Assembly: GCF_000150275.1 (NCBI RefSeq)
Contig: NW_002060946.1
Coordinates: forward strand, 1,574,202-1,638,201
Length of the DNA: 64,000 nucleotides
DNA from: Trichoplax adhaerens
Lineage: Eukaryota; Placozoa; Uniplacotomia; Trichoplacea; Trichoplacidae
Direction: 5' to 3'
Positions 13,081 through 27,637 of this stretch are shown in pieces. A program made the position numbers and the translations under genes. How positions within the stretch are numbered: the stretch's first letter is position 1; every line of letters begins with the position of its first letter. Below the pieces are notes generated by a model. That model searched no databases, had not been told where the DNA came from, and was given only the letters and a program-made list of their open reading frames with translations.

Positions 13081-13260
13081 TTTTCTAAACAGATATTGAT
13101 GACTTTTACCAGTGTTACTGCAGCCAATGCAGTACTTAAAATAAGGGTAAATATCCTCAGGTATAGTATGCACTATCCGCTATTTGCAGGGTTTAAACAC
13201 GAACTAACATTGATCTTAGAATTGGATTCTTCCTTTTCACAACATGAAATGTTCCCGCGA
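13081..13260 (-). pseudogene. Orphan membrane-protein family, decayed exon 1 end (copy 3)
   Basis: Nucleotide similarity to the last part of exon 1 at 17.64-17.83 kb is clear: ttttctaa, then gccaatg.agtacttaaaat, then aaatatcctca, then the caacatga that corresponds to the YSCC codons. The donor has changed from GTAAGT to GTCAGC. The relic lies about 230 bases upstream of the decayed exon 2, the expected order. Its 5' limit is uncertain because similarity fades beyond about 13260. Confidence 0.6.
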
Positions 13261-14064
13261 GAGATATAAAACCCAATTTTATCCATACGTTGTACAAAGC
13301 TGCGCTTATTTCTTCTGAAGAGGGTTGGACAGGCTGGTCTATAGCAGCTGTTATTGTTGTATATTAGCAGTGTTCATTAATACGATTCAGAGGATTGATA
13401 TCACTGCTTGATATCTTTTAGATACAGAACATTAGTCCTGCACCCTTTATAAAAACTTTGTGTTCGTGACTATTTCTTTCAAGTAAGCTTATTAACAGGA
13501 TAAAGTATACGCCTTCTATACTGTTAAGGTGTCCAATTCGAACTTATTCATATCATTCCAATTATCTATGTGAAACAGGCATGGTTGCTATAAATATTGG
13601 AACTTCACCAGCTTAGTACCGTGTCCAATTTGTGTTTGTAGTTATTTCTACCAAACGAACTTGTTGTACGCCTATATGGTATACGCCTATATTGATAGGG
13701 AGTTCATTTGTGTTTATCTTAAGATACCCATTAACTATTTGAAACATACGAATAGATGATTTCTTAGGCTTAATCACTTCATTTATTGGCAGAAAATTGA
13801 GCTAACCTAAATCAACAATATGCAACTAAAAATACATGTAAAAAATAAACAGAAATTTGCCCAACTATTTAAAGAGACTTCAAGTACTCAATATCTCATA
13901 TGTTTCAACAATTTTGAACGAATTCTGACATTTTTATTGTATGTAAAGAAGGCTTACAAATGACAGAAATACTGATTTCAATTAGTTTCTCCGCCATACC
14001 ATTACTTAATTTACTTCAATGCTAGTATAGATGTGGAATAAATAAGTTTATAGCCCCTAAGATT
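13261..14064. other. Intergenic, no gene recognised
   Basis: This may include the unrecognisable remainder of the decayed exon 1. No intact frame was seen. Confidence 0.4.
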
Positions 14065-14500
14065 CAAAATTCGATAAATTTTAAGCTATTAAAATTAGGG
14101 CTAATCCTTAATGTGATATCCAAGTTATCTAAAATTAAACTTTAAAGGTTGATCATCTCGGAAGATAAGCAGAAAATCTTAGTACTTAGGTGGAATAATA
14201 GCCGCTAGTCGTGTAGTTTAAACTATTGAAACCACTGTAGTGCTTGGGTTTTACAATCCCTTAGGTTCGTAATCGTCTAGCTCAAAATCTGAGTTATTAA
14301 AATTGAGCAAATCTCTAACATGATAAAAGATTACTTCTAAATGCTACCGTACTTCAGTTACTACTGTAATTAGCTGAACTACTACAACCATTAAGTTATC
14401 CATAATGAACATTTAGGGTTGACCATCTCGGAAGATAAGCAAAAAATCATAGTACTAAGATGGAATGATCGCACCTAATCCAGTAATTTAGTGCTGATTT
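14065..14500. repeat. Direct repeat, two diverged copies about 270 bp apart
   Basis: The segment with catctcggaagataagca followed by aaaatc.tagtact occurs at about 14155 and again at about 14427. Both copies are preceded by an AAGTTATC block and a TTATTAAAATT block. The pair lies just downstream of the intact family gene that ends at 14668. Confidence 0.7.
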
Positions 14501-14667
14501 ACGATTTTTTGAACGATGCATTGAATAGTTGAAAAACAATCTACAATATTCCATCGCATTAATGATTGGCTAGACACATTTGTTTAATACATGTACAGGA
14601 TATCTTCTAACCAATTAGTATAGACATACCAAATTAAAATCTATAAGTTCGGAATACTGATGAATGT

Positions 14668-17600
14668 TTAACTGACGCTCTTATATCCCAATAAATCAGA
14701 ATTTCGTCGAGGATTAGGATTAGTATAGAATATCTGCATTATTTGTGAAAGAGGCTGAAATTCAATACCTCTTCTACAAAATAATCGATAGCCTCTTCTG
14801 TATAATATTAAATTAGCTAATAACATTTCTTTTGTTATTTCTTCATCAGACTCGGCTACTTTAAGATATTTCAAAGATAGAACTGTAGCGATATAGACGA
14901 TTGGCGTATTGGCAATAGTTGAGCTTAACGATGTAAATGACCAACATTTTGAGTCATATAATACTGCCAAAATAAATGCCAAAAATATGCATGTCGTAAC
15001 CATGATGTTAAAGAAAATTTGCCACAGACTCAACGATACTTCAGGTGCGTAATATCGTAAATAGCCAAATAATTCTGATGGAATTCCAATGCATTGACTA
15101 TCACCGATATTATGGATCTTGTAATAGACTTTACTTAACTTTGCTTGAAAGTATCCTGCTTTCTTACTTTGTAGATGTTGACTAATGCATGTTAATAACC
15201 CGGTTAGATTGGCGTTATCCGTGAAAAATAGACAGTGATTGTAGTCTTCAGGCAATGTTACATCGACATCAGTATCATTATCATTTATACTGTATTGAAA
15301 TACAATTCTACATATTCCATCAGATAATCCATAACCAGTTTGTAACAAAATCTGTTGTAAATATTGTCGTACATGTTGTTCTATTCTATCGTCTTGTAAC
15401 ATTTCCGGTAAATCGATTGTTATTATATGATTATCAATACTACCAGAGATGAAGAAATAGACTTCTAACTTTCCTTGTTTAGCAGTTAAGATATCATCAA
15501 TTCGTGATTCTACCTTTTGCTGTAAATGGATGATATACCTAGGAAGCATATTTCCCTTCTTTTTATAAGAGTCAATCAGTTTCATAATATAATGTACATA
15601 AGGTATCACGACGACAATAGTAATGCTAAAATAAACAGAATGGGCGACGATAAAAGTTGTTACATTAATAATGGTACGGAAAATGACTTGGAAAAAAAGC
15701 CAAAATTCGGCTATCGTAAAAACAGAATATGTTAGAGCTACGAGAGATAAGATAGCAGACATAATAGAATTAAGATGACGATGTTTAGAATGTGTAAAGA
15801 GAAAGTTACGTTTCAATTTAATTGCAAGCACTTCAGAGATAAATAATGTTATTCGTAAAAGTTCGATAGCACCGAAAATAAAGAAAGGTAAACAAATTAT
15901 AAATGTCAAGAAGCTTTTGATAAATTTTATCACATGGAAAGATCTCAAATCATTTATTATGTCTTTAATACGAATTGTAAGTTGAAAGTGCAACTGGCTA
16001 TAATTACTTCGCATTAAGATTTTATAATTGAGTGTAGTTAGAGAAGCTCGTTTTAGTTGATACGCTAACGAATTGGTTAACCAAAATTCTTTTAGGTGAG
16101 CCGCAATTATGATTATTGTAAACAATCCATGTAAGATACCAACACCAAAATACCTGAACACTATTGGCTTGGGCACTGATAGATGACCGATGAAGGGAAA
16201 AACCATGAAAATAGGTGGATAGATCTGTGCTACAACAGATGCATATCCTCCAAAAGCAGCAAGAAAGAACAAAACGATATGCATCAGGACATGTTCTATT
16301 TGTACCCAACGATTGCTAATTGTACTTTCTCGAAGATAAAAGTATCCGGCTGTCTGCAACTTTAACCGGTTTATAATAGAAACGCTTACTGAATCAATTT
16401 CCGCTTTTCTATAGTGCAAAGACATAAATTTGCTATTAAGAGCAGAGATTTCGCACTTTAAAATCACACCATCAGTTACCATCAAGTTAATACTTTTACG
16501 AATTTTCTGTTATGTGCAGCACTAAAAACTAAGTATTACCTGAAACTGTAAATTATACTTTTAGACTGTATATCTAGACCGAAATTTGATCTAAATAGAT
16601 GCAGATATCGCCTTTGGATCTTTAATAGCTAAATGCTAGTTAAAGAACACTTTTCCAAAAATTCTAAATACCATCAAAGAACCACTAAAACTAACTTAAA
16701 TACCATAGCTTTAGCCATAATATACAATTGTTATAGGATATTCTCGATCAGTTCTTAACTAGCAAATTGCTTGTAAAGTGAGTATCATTAGTTTATGATC
16801 ACCGCTTTAACGCTTTAAAATGCAATATTGTAGTTATCTTGAATATCAAATGTTTAGTTAAGCTATAGGTTCCTTCTTGTGACTTTACGGTATATAACTT
16901 CATATGGATTGTGGTAAGGTAATTTTAATAAGGAAATTAGCAAGCAAGTAATTGAGGTGAAAGGAAAAATAGGGTCCAACTAGTGAAAAAGAAGTCATAT
17001 AAATAGTATAAGATGCAAATTCACATTGTATAAGAAGATAGAGTGAGACTCTATCATGTAGAAAGTAGGAGTTATATTGAAAGAATTATATAATTATAAA
17101 AAAAAAAGAACTGTAAAGGAAATATAATATCTATGCTAAATATTCTAAATTGATAGCGAGTAGGATAGAAATAAAATATAAGGTATTGACTAGAAGTTAT
17201 TCACAAATGTGTTTACGAAATTGCAGTAGACAAGGAAAGATCTTCAAATTTTTAGTAGTGGAATTGTGTAGAAGCGAGAAGGTTGTATGCTAGTAACTAT
17301 TAATTGAATTATCAAAAGAAAATGACAGGCTAAGAACCAATCTTAATATTGAATTTGCTTTAAAAGCTATACATGGAGATTACTGTACTCTATTCAAGAA
17401 TATTGTTTAGTCTGGTACTTTATTACACAGTGATAGACTTAAAAATTAAACGGTAAAGTTCTACAGAGTGATTTGACTCCATCAGAAATGAAATTGTGTT
17501 GCATCTTTTAACAGTTGTAGAAGTTTTAAACAAGAACTTGCTGTCAACTCTATTTGCTACGAGTTCTGTGTGATTATTGTACAGAAAAGAAGCATGTTTA

Positions 17601-18401
17601 TCACATACACTATAAAAATTATTGATGTTATAGTACTTACTTTTCTAAGGAATCGATATACATATTAACCACCCTAGTCAAAGCTATTCCTGCCAATGTA
17701 GTACTTAGGATGATAGTAAATATTCTCATTAGTGGCGCATACCAAAGTATTTTTTGAGGGGTTAGACATTTATCAAAATTGATATCATCACTAAGGTCTT
17801 CATTTTCGCAGCATGAGTAATCTACGCTACTAATAGAATTTCCTTGGATAGTAAAATTTCTTCTACATAGAGTACCATAAGGTATCTCCGAAAAATTCTG
17901 GTTCTTTTTCAAATTTAAATGAAATACTTTGCTCAGAACTTTAAATATAGTTAATCCTCGACATAAATCAGTGGTGATGTTACTGTAACAGTCAGTACTA
18001 GCTTCTGTGATATTAATTCGCAATTCCGATGAGAAGATCGCATAAATACTCAAGCTTGTAGTAATATAATCAGTAGGTAATGCGAAAATAGCTTCTCCAA
18101 CATCTTTTCTTAACCATGCATAAAAAATAGGGCTTTCATGGACTGAACTTCGAAGATGGTCATTGCCATTTCTTTTATAAAGATGAAAAAATACAACTCG
18201 AACCGATGGAGATTTAATAATCTTCCTGAAATCATGATATATTCGAGTTTCATTTAGTACGCTCAATTGACAATTGGAATGGCACTCAGTCTCCACCCTT
18301 TCCAATACTACAAGGTGGAAGGATATAAACAGCCAGAAGATCGATACGCAAGTGAACATGGACAAATTATGCATAGACAGAGCCATCATTTCAAGGAACA
18401 C
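14668..18401 (-). CDS. Orphan two-exon polytopic membrane protein, copy 4 (833 aa)
   Basis: No known family is recognised. Exon 1 (18401-17641) and exon 2 (16408-14668) join in phase 2, from GAAAA^GTAAGT to CTATAG^AAAAGC, giving an exact 834-codon frame. Exon 1 holds a signal peptide, an ectodomain with eight cysteines (TECHSNC, CYSN, DLCRG, GTLCRRN, YSCC, DKCL) and one membrane helix. It lacks the two cysteines that precede CGT in other copies. Exon 2 adds hydrophobic segments near residues 293-318, 339-358, 416-450, 466-490 and 492-528. A soluble stretch of about 530-725 follows, then helices near 726-750 and 755-778, and the tail LILYRRGYRLFCRRGIEF. The conserved block CIGIPSELFGYLRYYAPEVS precedes the last two helices. 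The architecture suggests a cell-surface receptor or transporter-like protein. The intron is 1232 bases. Several in-frame ATG codons precede the signal peptide, so the exact start is uncertain. Confidence 0.85.
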
Positions 18402-21344
18402 TGTAACTTGAGAAAATACCTAGTTGATTATCAGTAATCAAAGTGAGTTACTTCAATATTGATAGAATTTATTCTTAAACTTTTTTTCACTGCGCTAACT
18501 CGACAGTATTTATGCCTTCTGCTTCACCATAAATTTAAATTTATACCAATCCTGCTGGATAAGAATGTTGATCACAGGCATTCAAATCTATAGAGTTAAT
18601 TTATAGCCTTAGTAATTAAATGATTGTGCTCCAAACAAAAAATATAAACAAACATTGAATATAATAGAAACGGATATCCCGAACGAAAAATTCGCTTGAT
18701 ATATCCTACAGCTTATCTATTCAAATTCTTCATGGTTTTCTATATTTTATTTATTAAAAGCTTTATCTTCTATTAATCCACTAGCAAACCCAAATTATTC
18801 ATATTTTTTTCTTTCTTTAAATTCAAAGGCTTGAGCGTACTTAAAAAATATTGCTATTCATATCGTAGATAATAGGGTAGGATATGATTCAACATAACTT
18901 AATCTTTCTAGTAAAAGATGAAAGAGCACCGTCCATGTTTTTATTCTTGAGCTCCACCATCTTTTGGCAAGAATTACTCGAGCTAGTTTTACAAATTTAC
19001 AATAATAATCAATCAATGTTTGCGCTTTGCTATAATTTAAGTTGGAATAAAATATCCGTTAGTGGCATTTTAAGATATCCGAGATCCTTTTCTATCATAG
19101 ATTGGAAAATACACTCTGATAAAGAAGAAAGATAAAGTAATTATCCAATAATCAACAGGCTTCTTTTGCTTAATTACTACTGTAAGTATATGAAATATAT
19201 TAGAACTGAACCATACTATTTTAAGAATTTAATGACTGATTTATTCTCATTATCTGAGGAAAATTTCAGCGTATTTTGGTCCATTCACATTTACCGTAAA
19301 TTGCATAATGCATTCAATCATATGATTGTTATTAAGTTCCTCTTTCATATTATGATTACTAATAACAATGACGTCAAAGTCATTTAGACTTTTTATTTTG
19401 TTCAGCAATTAGGCATTTTGTAGAAGCTATATTTCACATCATGACAATTTCATAAACGGATGTAATTATCTTTGAAGTGTTAATGAAATAACTGAATGAT
19501 TTTTCGATTATTTTTTTGATTACATAATTTATAAAAAGCGATATTATTTTTGACTAAATTAGGTTACCATAGCTATTTAGCAATCGTGCATAATGAAGTA
19601 CAAAAAATTAGCATTAAAATGATATAATTCTCTATGTCATTTTATAATTATTGACAAGGGCTGCCGTTCTCATTTTAGCTATTTTATTAAACCAAATTTT
19701 GTTGATTTCGTAAATAATACATCGACAACAAACTAGTAGTCAGGTAGTGCTTACTTTGACTAAGAAGAACTTATTTTTGGGGGCCTTTTAAGTCAGCCTT
19801 TGACAAATTGTCAAATTCCTATTTTCTCTTATCAATGAAATACGACATTTATTATAGCTGTTAATGGTAGCAACATGGCAGTTGTAAACACCACGCATTC
19901 GCTAAGAATTAAATGTATTTTCCGTTCATTGCCCTATTAAATTACTTTTAAACTGCTCCTTAATATACCGTATGCAGTGTCATTTAAGCATAGCATTTAC
20001 AGACTTAATACTTGTTAGTAGCGATGATACAGAAACAATATTCTTCATCAGAAATTTGATCAAGTTCTTGATATTGTATCTGTAGATGATGATCATGACT
20101 CAAACGATTTTGCTAACTTCGGGTATTAGTAACGGCAATATCTTTGCTGATCTACGCTATTAACTTATTTTTTTATCAATTCTCGATAATTTAATTCTAA
20201 TAATTGGTGCCTGTAACTATTTATATAATTTTGACTTATTATGTATTAATTAATATACTGTAAATTGAAATGTGACGCCATTTAGGAGTCCCTGTTACAA
20301 GATAAATTATCACTGTGAAACCATTCAATCTATTAAAATAGGTCGACAAATTAAAAGAAAATGATATCAGATTTGGTTTCCATACTATTCATGTGAATCA
20401 ATGCTATCGTTGATCCCTAATATCAAACGATGCTGAAAAGTGGACAATTTTGCCAAGGTAGATTGGCACACTAGGCATAAGACCTGATTTAGTACATGCT
20501 CAGAATCTGTATTGCAAAATTGTCGATTAACATAAAGGATCATATATTACATTATGACGCTTTATTCCACGATTTTTCCACCATTATTTGTACCAGACTA
20601 TTTCTATTTTATGTCTTATTAGTCCTATTACTAATAGCAATCATAAGATAAAAGACTTTAAGTAGCAGGATATCACAATTACTGGTACAGTTTAACAATA
20701 AGTATGTAAATATATGTATCTAAGTAAAACTTTCTGCAGTTATGTAGGCAAATTCTTACCAAATGAAGGATCTGATTTGTTTGCCTATACTTGATGTAAG
20801 TACTTAGTTAGCTTAGCAATGCAATAATGAAATTAAGATTTTTTATTAATTCATCTTTGAAAGATAATTTAGTCACAACTAATTATGAATTAGGATAACG
20901 AAATACGGTACTAAAATCCGATTTAGTTTCATTCAGTATTTTTAATATTTAAGACAAGTAAAAACAAATTAGTACGCGTCTATCTTTTGATATTCTCTGA
21001 AAAGTTAGTTAATAGATTCAAAATGATCAAATTTCTTGTCACTAGTAGCTAAAGCTTATCCTTAAGATAGAGCTTTGATAGTGAGATAGTGTTTTTTCCG
21101 ACTGATCTAAATCAACATTAGCAAGAAATATGATAACCGAATTCGGAATCTGGAAACTACTGTAGCAAAAATTGAAACTTTATTAATTCGTAGCATTATG
21201 TCTATTATTATTGTGTATTTAGAATTAAGCAAGTACGGTAAGTCAACGCTTCAATAGCTACGAGAAAACTAATATGCATAATTGGCTAAGTTATATTGAA
21301 TATTTGTAAGATGTTTTGAAGATTCTCTTTAATTGTATAAAAGG
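18402..21344. other. Intergenic, no gene recognised
   Basis: This AT-rich stretch has only short unrelated frames. No family relic, repeat array or RNA gene was recognised. Confidence 0.45.
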
Positions 21345-21510
21345 ATGGAATTCAATTCCTCGGGAACAGAAAAATCGATAACCTCGGCTATATGGAACTA
21401 TGTTAGTCAGTACGACCTTATGAGCTTTTTTTGGCTGAGCTTCAGATATAGTTCAATATTTTAAGGCTGTCTTCGTCGCTAAAAAAAACGATAGGCATAT
21501 AAGCTATGGC
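21345..21510 (-). pseudogene. Orphan membrane-protein family, short C-terminal relic (copy 5)
   Basis: About 165 bases match the 3' part of the neighbouring copy. The plus-strand phrases attcctcggg.acaaaaa and atcgataacctcg reappear at 21.35 and 21.99 kb, followed by diverged TTCAG.TATAGTT. These encode the YRRGYRFF...RGIEF tail on the minus strand. Frames are broken. It looks like a partial duplication of the 3' end of the copy at 21.9-24.9 kb, lying about 600 bases beyond its stop. Confidence 0.7.
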
Positions 21511-21879
21511 TTCATGAATTGAAGTAATCATGGCTAGGTTATTTCATTATATTTTTTATATTCATTATATACTCATTTATTTATTATATTTATTAACATT
21601 ATATTATATATTTTGTTATACTTTATTTGTTTTCTCACTTCACAATAGCTTACAGCCTTACACGCTGCTCTACCGTAACTACGACATTGTACGCAATTAT
21701 AGTCTTCAATAATAGTATCCTTTTCTACTAAAATCCTAGTGCATTTCTCTACATGGCAGTTAAATCTGCTGCCATTGACTTATCGAATCCTTTATCACAC
21801 TTAAAATTGTAAAAGAATATGCCAGAGAATGCCGATGCATCACAATTATTTTCACGTACCATAACAGCTTAGGTTCAAG

Positions 21880-24852
21880 CTAGAAATTGGCTACATTTAT
21901 CTTTGCTTGCGCCTGATTAGCTTCAATATCTACGCCTGCACTGCTGGGATATGTTGTAAACATACTCTTTAGTTGTAAAAACGGATGAAATTCGATTCCT
22001 CGGGTACAAAAAAATCGATAACCTCGACGATATCGAACGATATTATTCACTAGGATTTTATCAATCATTTCTTGCTTGATTTCAGCTATAGTTAAATATT
22101 TCCGGGCAATGGTCGTTGTCACATAGATAATGGGTGCATTAGCAACTGCAGAGCTGATTGAGAATACCGTTGGTGAATCTGAATCAACTACAACGGTTAA
22201 TATAAATGTGATAAATAAACCAGTTGTGATAGTAATATTGAAAAATACTCGAGGTAAACTAAGAGATATTTCAGGTGCATAGTACCGCAGATAAGAGAAC
22301 AATTTTGCCGGGATTCCGGTACAGACAAGATCATCAATATCATCCATTTGGTAATAAATTTTAGTTAAATTATTACGAAATTCTTGTTCAGTTAAACCTT
22401 TCAAGTGAATACCGACGTCTTGAGCCAGTTTTTGTAATTTGTTGCTCTTACGATGGCAAGAGAGATAATTATTATTGCACTGGGGCAAAGTTATCAGCAT
22501 TGTCGTACTTGACGTTTTTTCGTACTGAAATATAACTTTAGATATTCCGTGTGCTAAGACGATTGTGCCATCTCTTATTAGTTCCTCTAACGTATCCTGA
22601 ATTTTTTTCTGAATACAATCATCTTTCAACATTTCCGGCACATCAATAATGACATTATCAGTGATAGCATTATCATCCAATTTAAAATAGACTTCTAATT
22701 TGCCTTCGGTTTGTTCAAGTAGCTCGTCAATTTCTTTCTCAACTCTGTCATGTACTTGGATAATTCGTTGTGGTAGCATATGACCTTTGCTATCATACGC
22801 CTCCATAGCCTTAATAACGTAGTGAAAGTAAGGAACGACAATAACTGTTATTACGCTAAAGTAAATGGAATGGGCAATAACAAATTCTGCCACGGTAATA
22901 ACAATGCGAATAATGAGTTGAGTTAATAACCACATTCCCAAAATTGTCAGTGACGAATACAGCAATGAAATAATGAAGAAAAAAGACGATAATAATCGAT
23001 ATCCGATTGTCTTTGAAGCAGTTGACAGAAAGCTACATCTTAAATGTAATGTTAACGTATCTGTAATAAATAATATAATGCGTATAATTTCGATTCTAGC
23101 CATAATAGCAAATGGCAATATTATTAGAAATGACAATATCGCCTGCATCATAGCGGTATAACGATGTAACTTTCGGTACCGTATTATATCTTTGATGCAA
23201 TTTTTAAATTGAAAATGTAACTGGCGATGGCTGTTTTCAGTAAAGAACTTGAACGATAAAATTGTAACTTCATCCTGCTGCTGCGATAGATATGGATAAT
23301 ACTGGCCAAAAAATTGCTGGATGTGCGGGAAGAGAACAAAAAATGTACAAGTGGCATAAATACCAAGGGCGATGTAACTAGCCAAGGAAGCACGATCGGG
23401 TATCTTCCTATTGCGAATGCCAGGATAAATTAAAATAGAATGTGGATAAGCTTGTACTAGAATAGATAAAGTAGATCCACCGGATGCAATTGCTGATACA
23501 GCAATGAACTGACAGCAAAACCAAAGTTGTACCCAAAGACTATTTTTTACCAATTTCCGTAAATAAAAATACCCAATAGGATGAAATCTTAGTGATGTTA
23601 GGATACGAATTTTCTGACCGTCAACTTCAGTTGTTCTGCAGCAAAATAAAATGAAAAAGAGAGTCAATAAGAGCAACTGGAACTTTATTATAAAAATTTA
23701 CAATTAGATTACTTTGCTGAACATTATCATGAGAGAACTTGCCGGATTATCAAACTGATTGACAAATACAGCAGTTTAAATTAATTAGTTACAGTTGTAA
23801 AAACCTTTCGATATTCGTATTATATCTTCAACAGTACTGAGCAAATATACTGTTAGAAGGTTGAAATGACATGGTCATCAATGGAGTAAGATACGAATAA
23901 ATTAAAAAGTCAAAGTATACTCATGTATGAAAATGAAATTTACTATAGTTGTAATCTGTCAAGATAGTGACGATAGAGTAGACTAAGATTTAATTAATTT
24001 CGAAAGAGCGATTGAAACTATAGCTTGTATTATGAAATTAAATGATAATTTATTCACCTTCGTATTTACTGTAATTAAATCTTTTTTAATTTATATCCAT
24101 TTATTTTATCTATCAGATTAGACTTACTTTCCTAAAGCGTTCATGACTCTATTGATAATCTTAACCAGTAATGCTCCGCTAATCGGAATACTGATGATAG
24201 CTGTAATTATATTCATAGCTTTGACATACGGTTTGACTGATCTAGGCTCTAAGCATTTCTTAGTATCTACTTCCAATTCTATAGTATCGTCATCACAACA
24301 GGAATAATAGGTAGAACTAGAGTTGTCATCGATTTCCGAATTAAAATCCCTCCTACACACAGTACCGCAATTTTTAGCAGTGCAATTGTGCATCGTTAGC
24401 AATCGAACAAACTTTGCTAAGGTAAAGAAAATAATGTGCCGTTTACATTCCAGAGATGATGCATCGTAGCAGCTTTGGTTAACTTCTTTGAGATAGATGG
24501 TTAAATTGGAGGTAAAAATTGACGTTAAACTCAAAGTGGTGCTCATGTAATCCGTAGGCAAGGCGAAAATTGCTTCGCCAACATCTTTTCTAATCCATGC
24601 ATAGAAGATATTCTGTGCCGAATTATAAAGACTATTATTTCCTTTTTGCAGGTGGAAATAAACCACACGGATTGATGAAACTCTGACAATTCTACTAAAA
24701 TTGAGGTAGGACTGTGCCTCGTTTTCAACTTGTAGCTGACATTCCTTCACACATTTCTTGGGGTCTTCGTCGATAGTGGAAACTTGATTAAAAGTTGAGA
24801 TAATCCAAAATAGTGTTATCCAATAGAATCTAAAAAGAAAGTATGCCATCAC
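21880..24852 (-). CDS. Orphan two-exon polytopic membrane protein, copy 6 (826 aa)
   Basis: No known family is recognised. Exon 1 (24852-24128) and exon 2 (23635-21880) join in phase 2, from GGAAA^GTAAGT to GCTGCAG^AACAAC, giving 827 codons with the stop. Exon 1 has a signal peptide at about 1-26 and the full ten-cysteine ectodomain: KKCVKECQL, CYDASSLEC, HNCTAKNCGTVCRRD, YSCC, KKCLEP. One helix lies near residues 212-232. Exon 2 starts TTEVDGQKIRIL and continues IGYFYLRKL. It then has about seven hydrophobic segments, a charged soluble domain, CTGIPAKLFSYLRYYAPEIS and the tail IVRYRRGYRFFCTRGIEF. Its soluble domain and C-tail (VDIEANQAQAKINVANF) diverge more from copy 4 than copy 7 does. The intron is 492 bases. 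It shares strand and spacing with the neighbouring copies, consistent with tandem duplication. Function is unknown. Confidence 0.85.
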
Positions 24853-27637
24853 TCTATCGGTTTAGACTTGATGCTATCTTTGTATACCTTGCACCTTCTA
24901 AAATTTACTTGTTAGTAAGGTTATATCTTGTAATTTACCGTTCGCTTCCTATTGCTATTTATCCTACTGATCACTAAATCAATAATTCCATTACATGAAG
25001 AAAATCACTTATTGTTAACTTCATTATTAGCATTAAATCTCGATCTCGACTGAATAATTTTCTATTGATTTAATAATATTGTACACAAATAATGGATGAT
25101 TATTATGTCTATGTGATGTAATAGAAAATTTACCGCCGATATGAAAGTAAATAAGAACTCTTTTCAGTAATTTAACAATTAACTAAGATCGATCTATGAC
25201 TTCTAATTTGCATAAAAGTTTTTCTGTTTTACACTATTGTGGTCAGATCCTGTTAGTACCAATCTTCCCTGATTTGTTATGAATAAATCACTACCGGCGG
25301 CAATTTTTAATAAAGGCTTTTCTCTCTTACTGGAAGTTTACTCCATCAGTTGATGACTAATTTGAACTCTAATCACATGGATTATGTGGGTGTTATTCTA
25401 AATTTATTTGAAATGGGCAGGAAGCGAAAGGCCTAGTCGGCTGAAGTTTCTTAGTGGCTTAGTCTATACAACAAATTTTTTACCATTACTTTTATGATAG
25501 ACATCAATATATTAGTGTCATATACTGTAACAGACTGTATTCATTACAAACATTTTGGAGACTGGAAAAGATTTTATTTTACTCCTTGAACCTGTACTAT
25601 TAGCCATGATAGCTTAGTTAGGAATCATTCACCTTAAAAGAGAATTAGATATTAAGATTACACACCTACGTTAGAATCTGTTCAATTTTCAAAGATCAAT
25701 TAATCACCTGCTTTCTTTCGATCATCATAGATAGTTATTCAACTATAATTTGAACGGGGTAGATGCGAATATAGTGGCAGTTATAGTAAATTGGCAATAT
25801 AATCTTTGTAAAAGTGGAGTTTTTAAAAGTTTACGTAAAAGCAAAAAGTACACCGAAACTGCGCTATTCAATTATGGGAAATACACCTTTTATTCTGAAT
25901 CGTTCATTCTATATCTAATCTGCCTAGCTACAGCAAGGCTACAGTCTAATCTATCATTACAGATCATTAGACAAATTAGTTCTAGCCTTACAATCTATTC
26001 TAGGCAATTCTAATAACTTCCAAATTAAGAAGAATAATTATGGTAAGATACTAATGCTACAGTGCCACGTCAATACTATTACTGCCAAATTAAAATCAAA
26101 AATATTTTAAAATTAATGAAATCAAATAAGTCCATCATTACAATCTTGTTAAAGAGATCTAATACAGTAAGAAGTTTCCGATAATCCAAAAGAATTTGAA
26201 AACGATAGGGAATAAACCGAAGATGGCCTATGTCGATTTATGATGTTATTTCATGTCATAGAAAAAACAAGTATGAATCGTTATCCATATTTTATGTTCC
26301 ACTAACAGCGATATTATCCTGTTTTTGCTATAAAGAAACACAATGTACTAATATAAAAATTCGCAAGGAAATCGTATAATAAATAAACTCTCTGCTATGG
26401 CACACCTTATTGGAGTTAGAGTTTTAACGCTATCCAAACAACGGATTATCCATATTAAAAGAAAGTACAGCAAGCGTTTATAGGTGGCTTATTACTTTAT
26501 CTGAAACTCAATTAGATGTAAAAAAAGCTACTGGTACCGATAGATAATATTCCTTTCATTAACATCCCTAATTAGATTGTAAATAATAAGACTATCGGAC
26601 AGAGTGCTTATGTTATCAATTTTAAACTAAATTACTATTAATTATCCAGGAAATAGACAATGTTTATTCAATAGGTGCCGTCGGTTATGTATATGCTAGA
26701 TGACATTGACAGAAATGCTTAAATTCATATTCTATCTAATTTTAGATGCTTGTAACGTAGTGACTCAATACGGGAAATTGTTATTTTGTTTTTTCATCAG
26801 AGATCATGATTTAATGCACTGATAAATAACAAACCCATGCAGTTTATTTATTTACTACCTGTGTCTACTTAGACTGTTCATAGTCCTTGTCATTATATTA
26901 TTTTACACTATCGCTATTAGTTTAGCTAACAAAACGAGGAATGGATCGTCATTATTCGAGTAGCAGCAAATAAAAATTCTGGATAATGGGTTTGGATAGT
27001 AATTTCGTTATTTTCAATTACAAAATGATGTTTATGGCCTAATCCTTTATCAAAGATTAAACTGTAGAGACTAGGTAAACTATAACCTTCTTTATGTCGT
27101 TAGAATCTTTTAAGACCAGCATCCACAATATTATATTAACCTTCCAACATTTGATTAATGGTAAAATGCCTTTTATTTTATTCTATCCAAGGTAATTCAA
27201 CATACTGTGAAATTTAACTTTAACAGAATGATCGGATGATCTTATTATCTAGGGCTAAATTGTGAACAATAATCTAGATTGGATTGTGATTAATTACTAG
27301 ATAGACTAATCAATAGGACAGGACCGTAATTATAAATAGCAATGCTAATTCAATGTATTAATCTACTGTTACAGAATAAGCTGTATTGCAGCTACCATGA
27401 AAAAGCATTACTTCGTCGATATAATTTCTTATTGTCTGAATTAAAGTGTAACTGACATATTTGTTGGATCGGAGCCTAGGCTTGACTGCTAAAATAAGAG
27501 CTAGTCAATATGACCCTGATCAATAGCCTTTAATTATTTTATTACCAATTGCAATGCTAATCCTATGTCGTTACAATAACTAGCATTAAATCTTGCAAAC
27601 ATGAATAATAACCTTAGTAAATGTATGCGCTTTTACG
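24853..27637. other. Intergenic, no gene recognised
   Basis: An 87-codon plus-strand frame at 25750-26013 has no recognisable feature. No family relic or repeat was seen. Confidence 0.4.

Noticed and set aside
18884-19387. Two plus-strand frames of 83 and 73 codons
   Set aside because: No recognisable domains, no splice logic, and composition like the surrounding AT-rich intergenic DNA.
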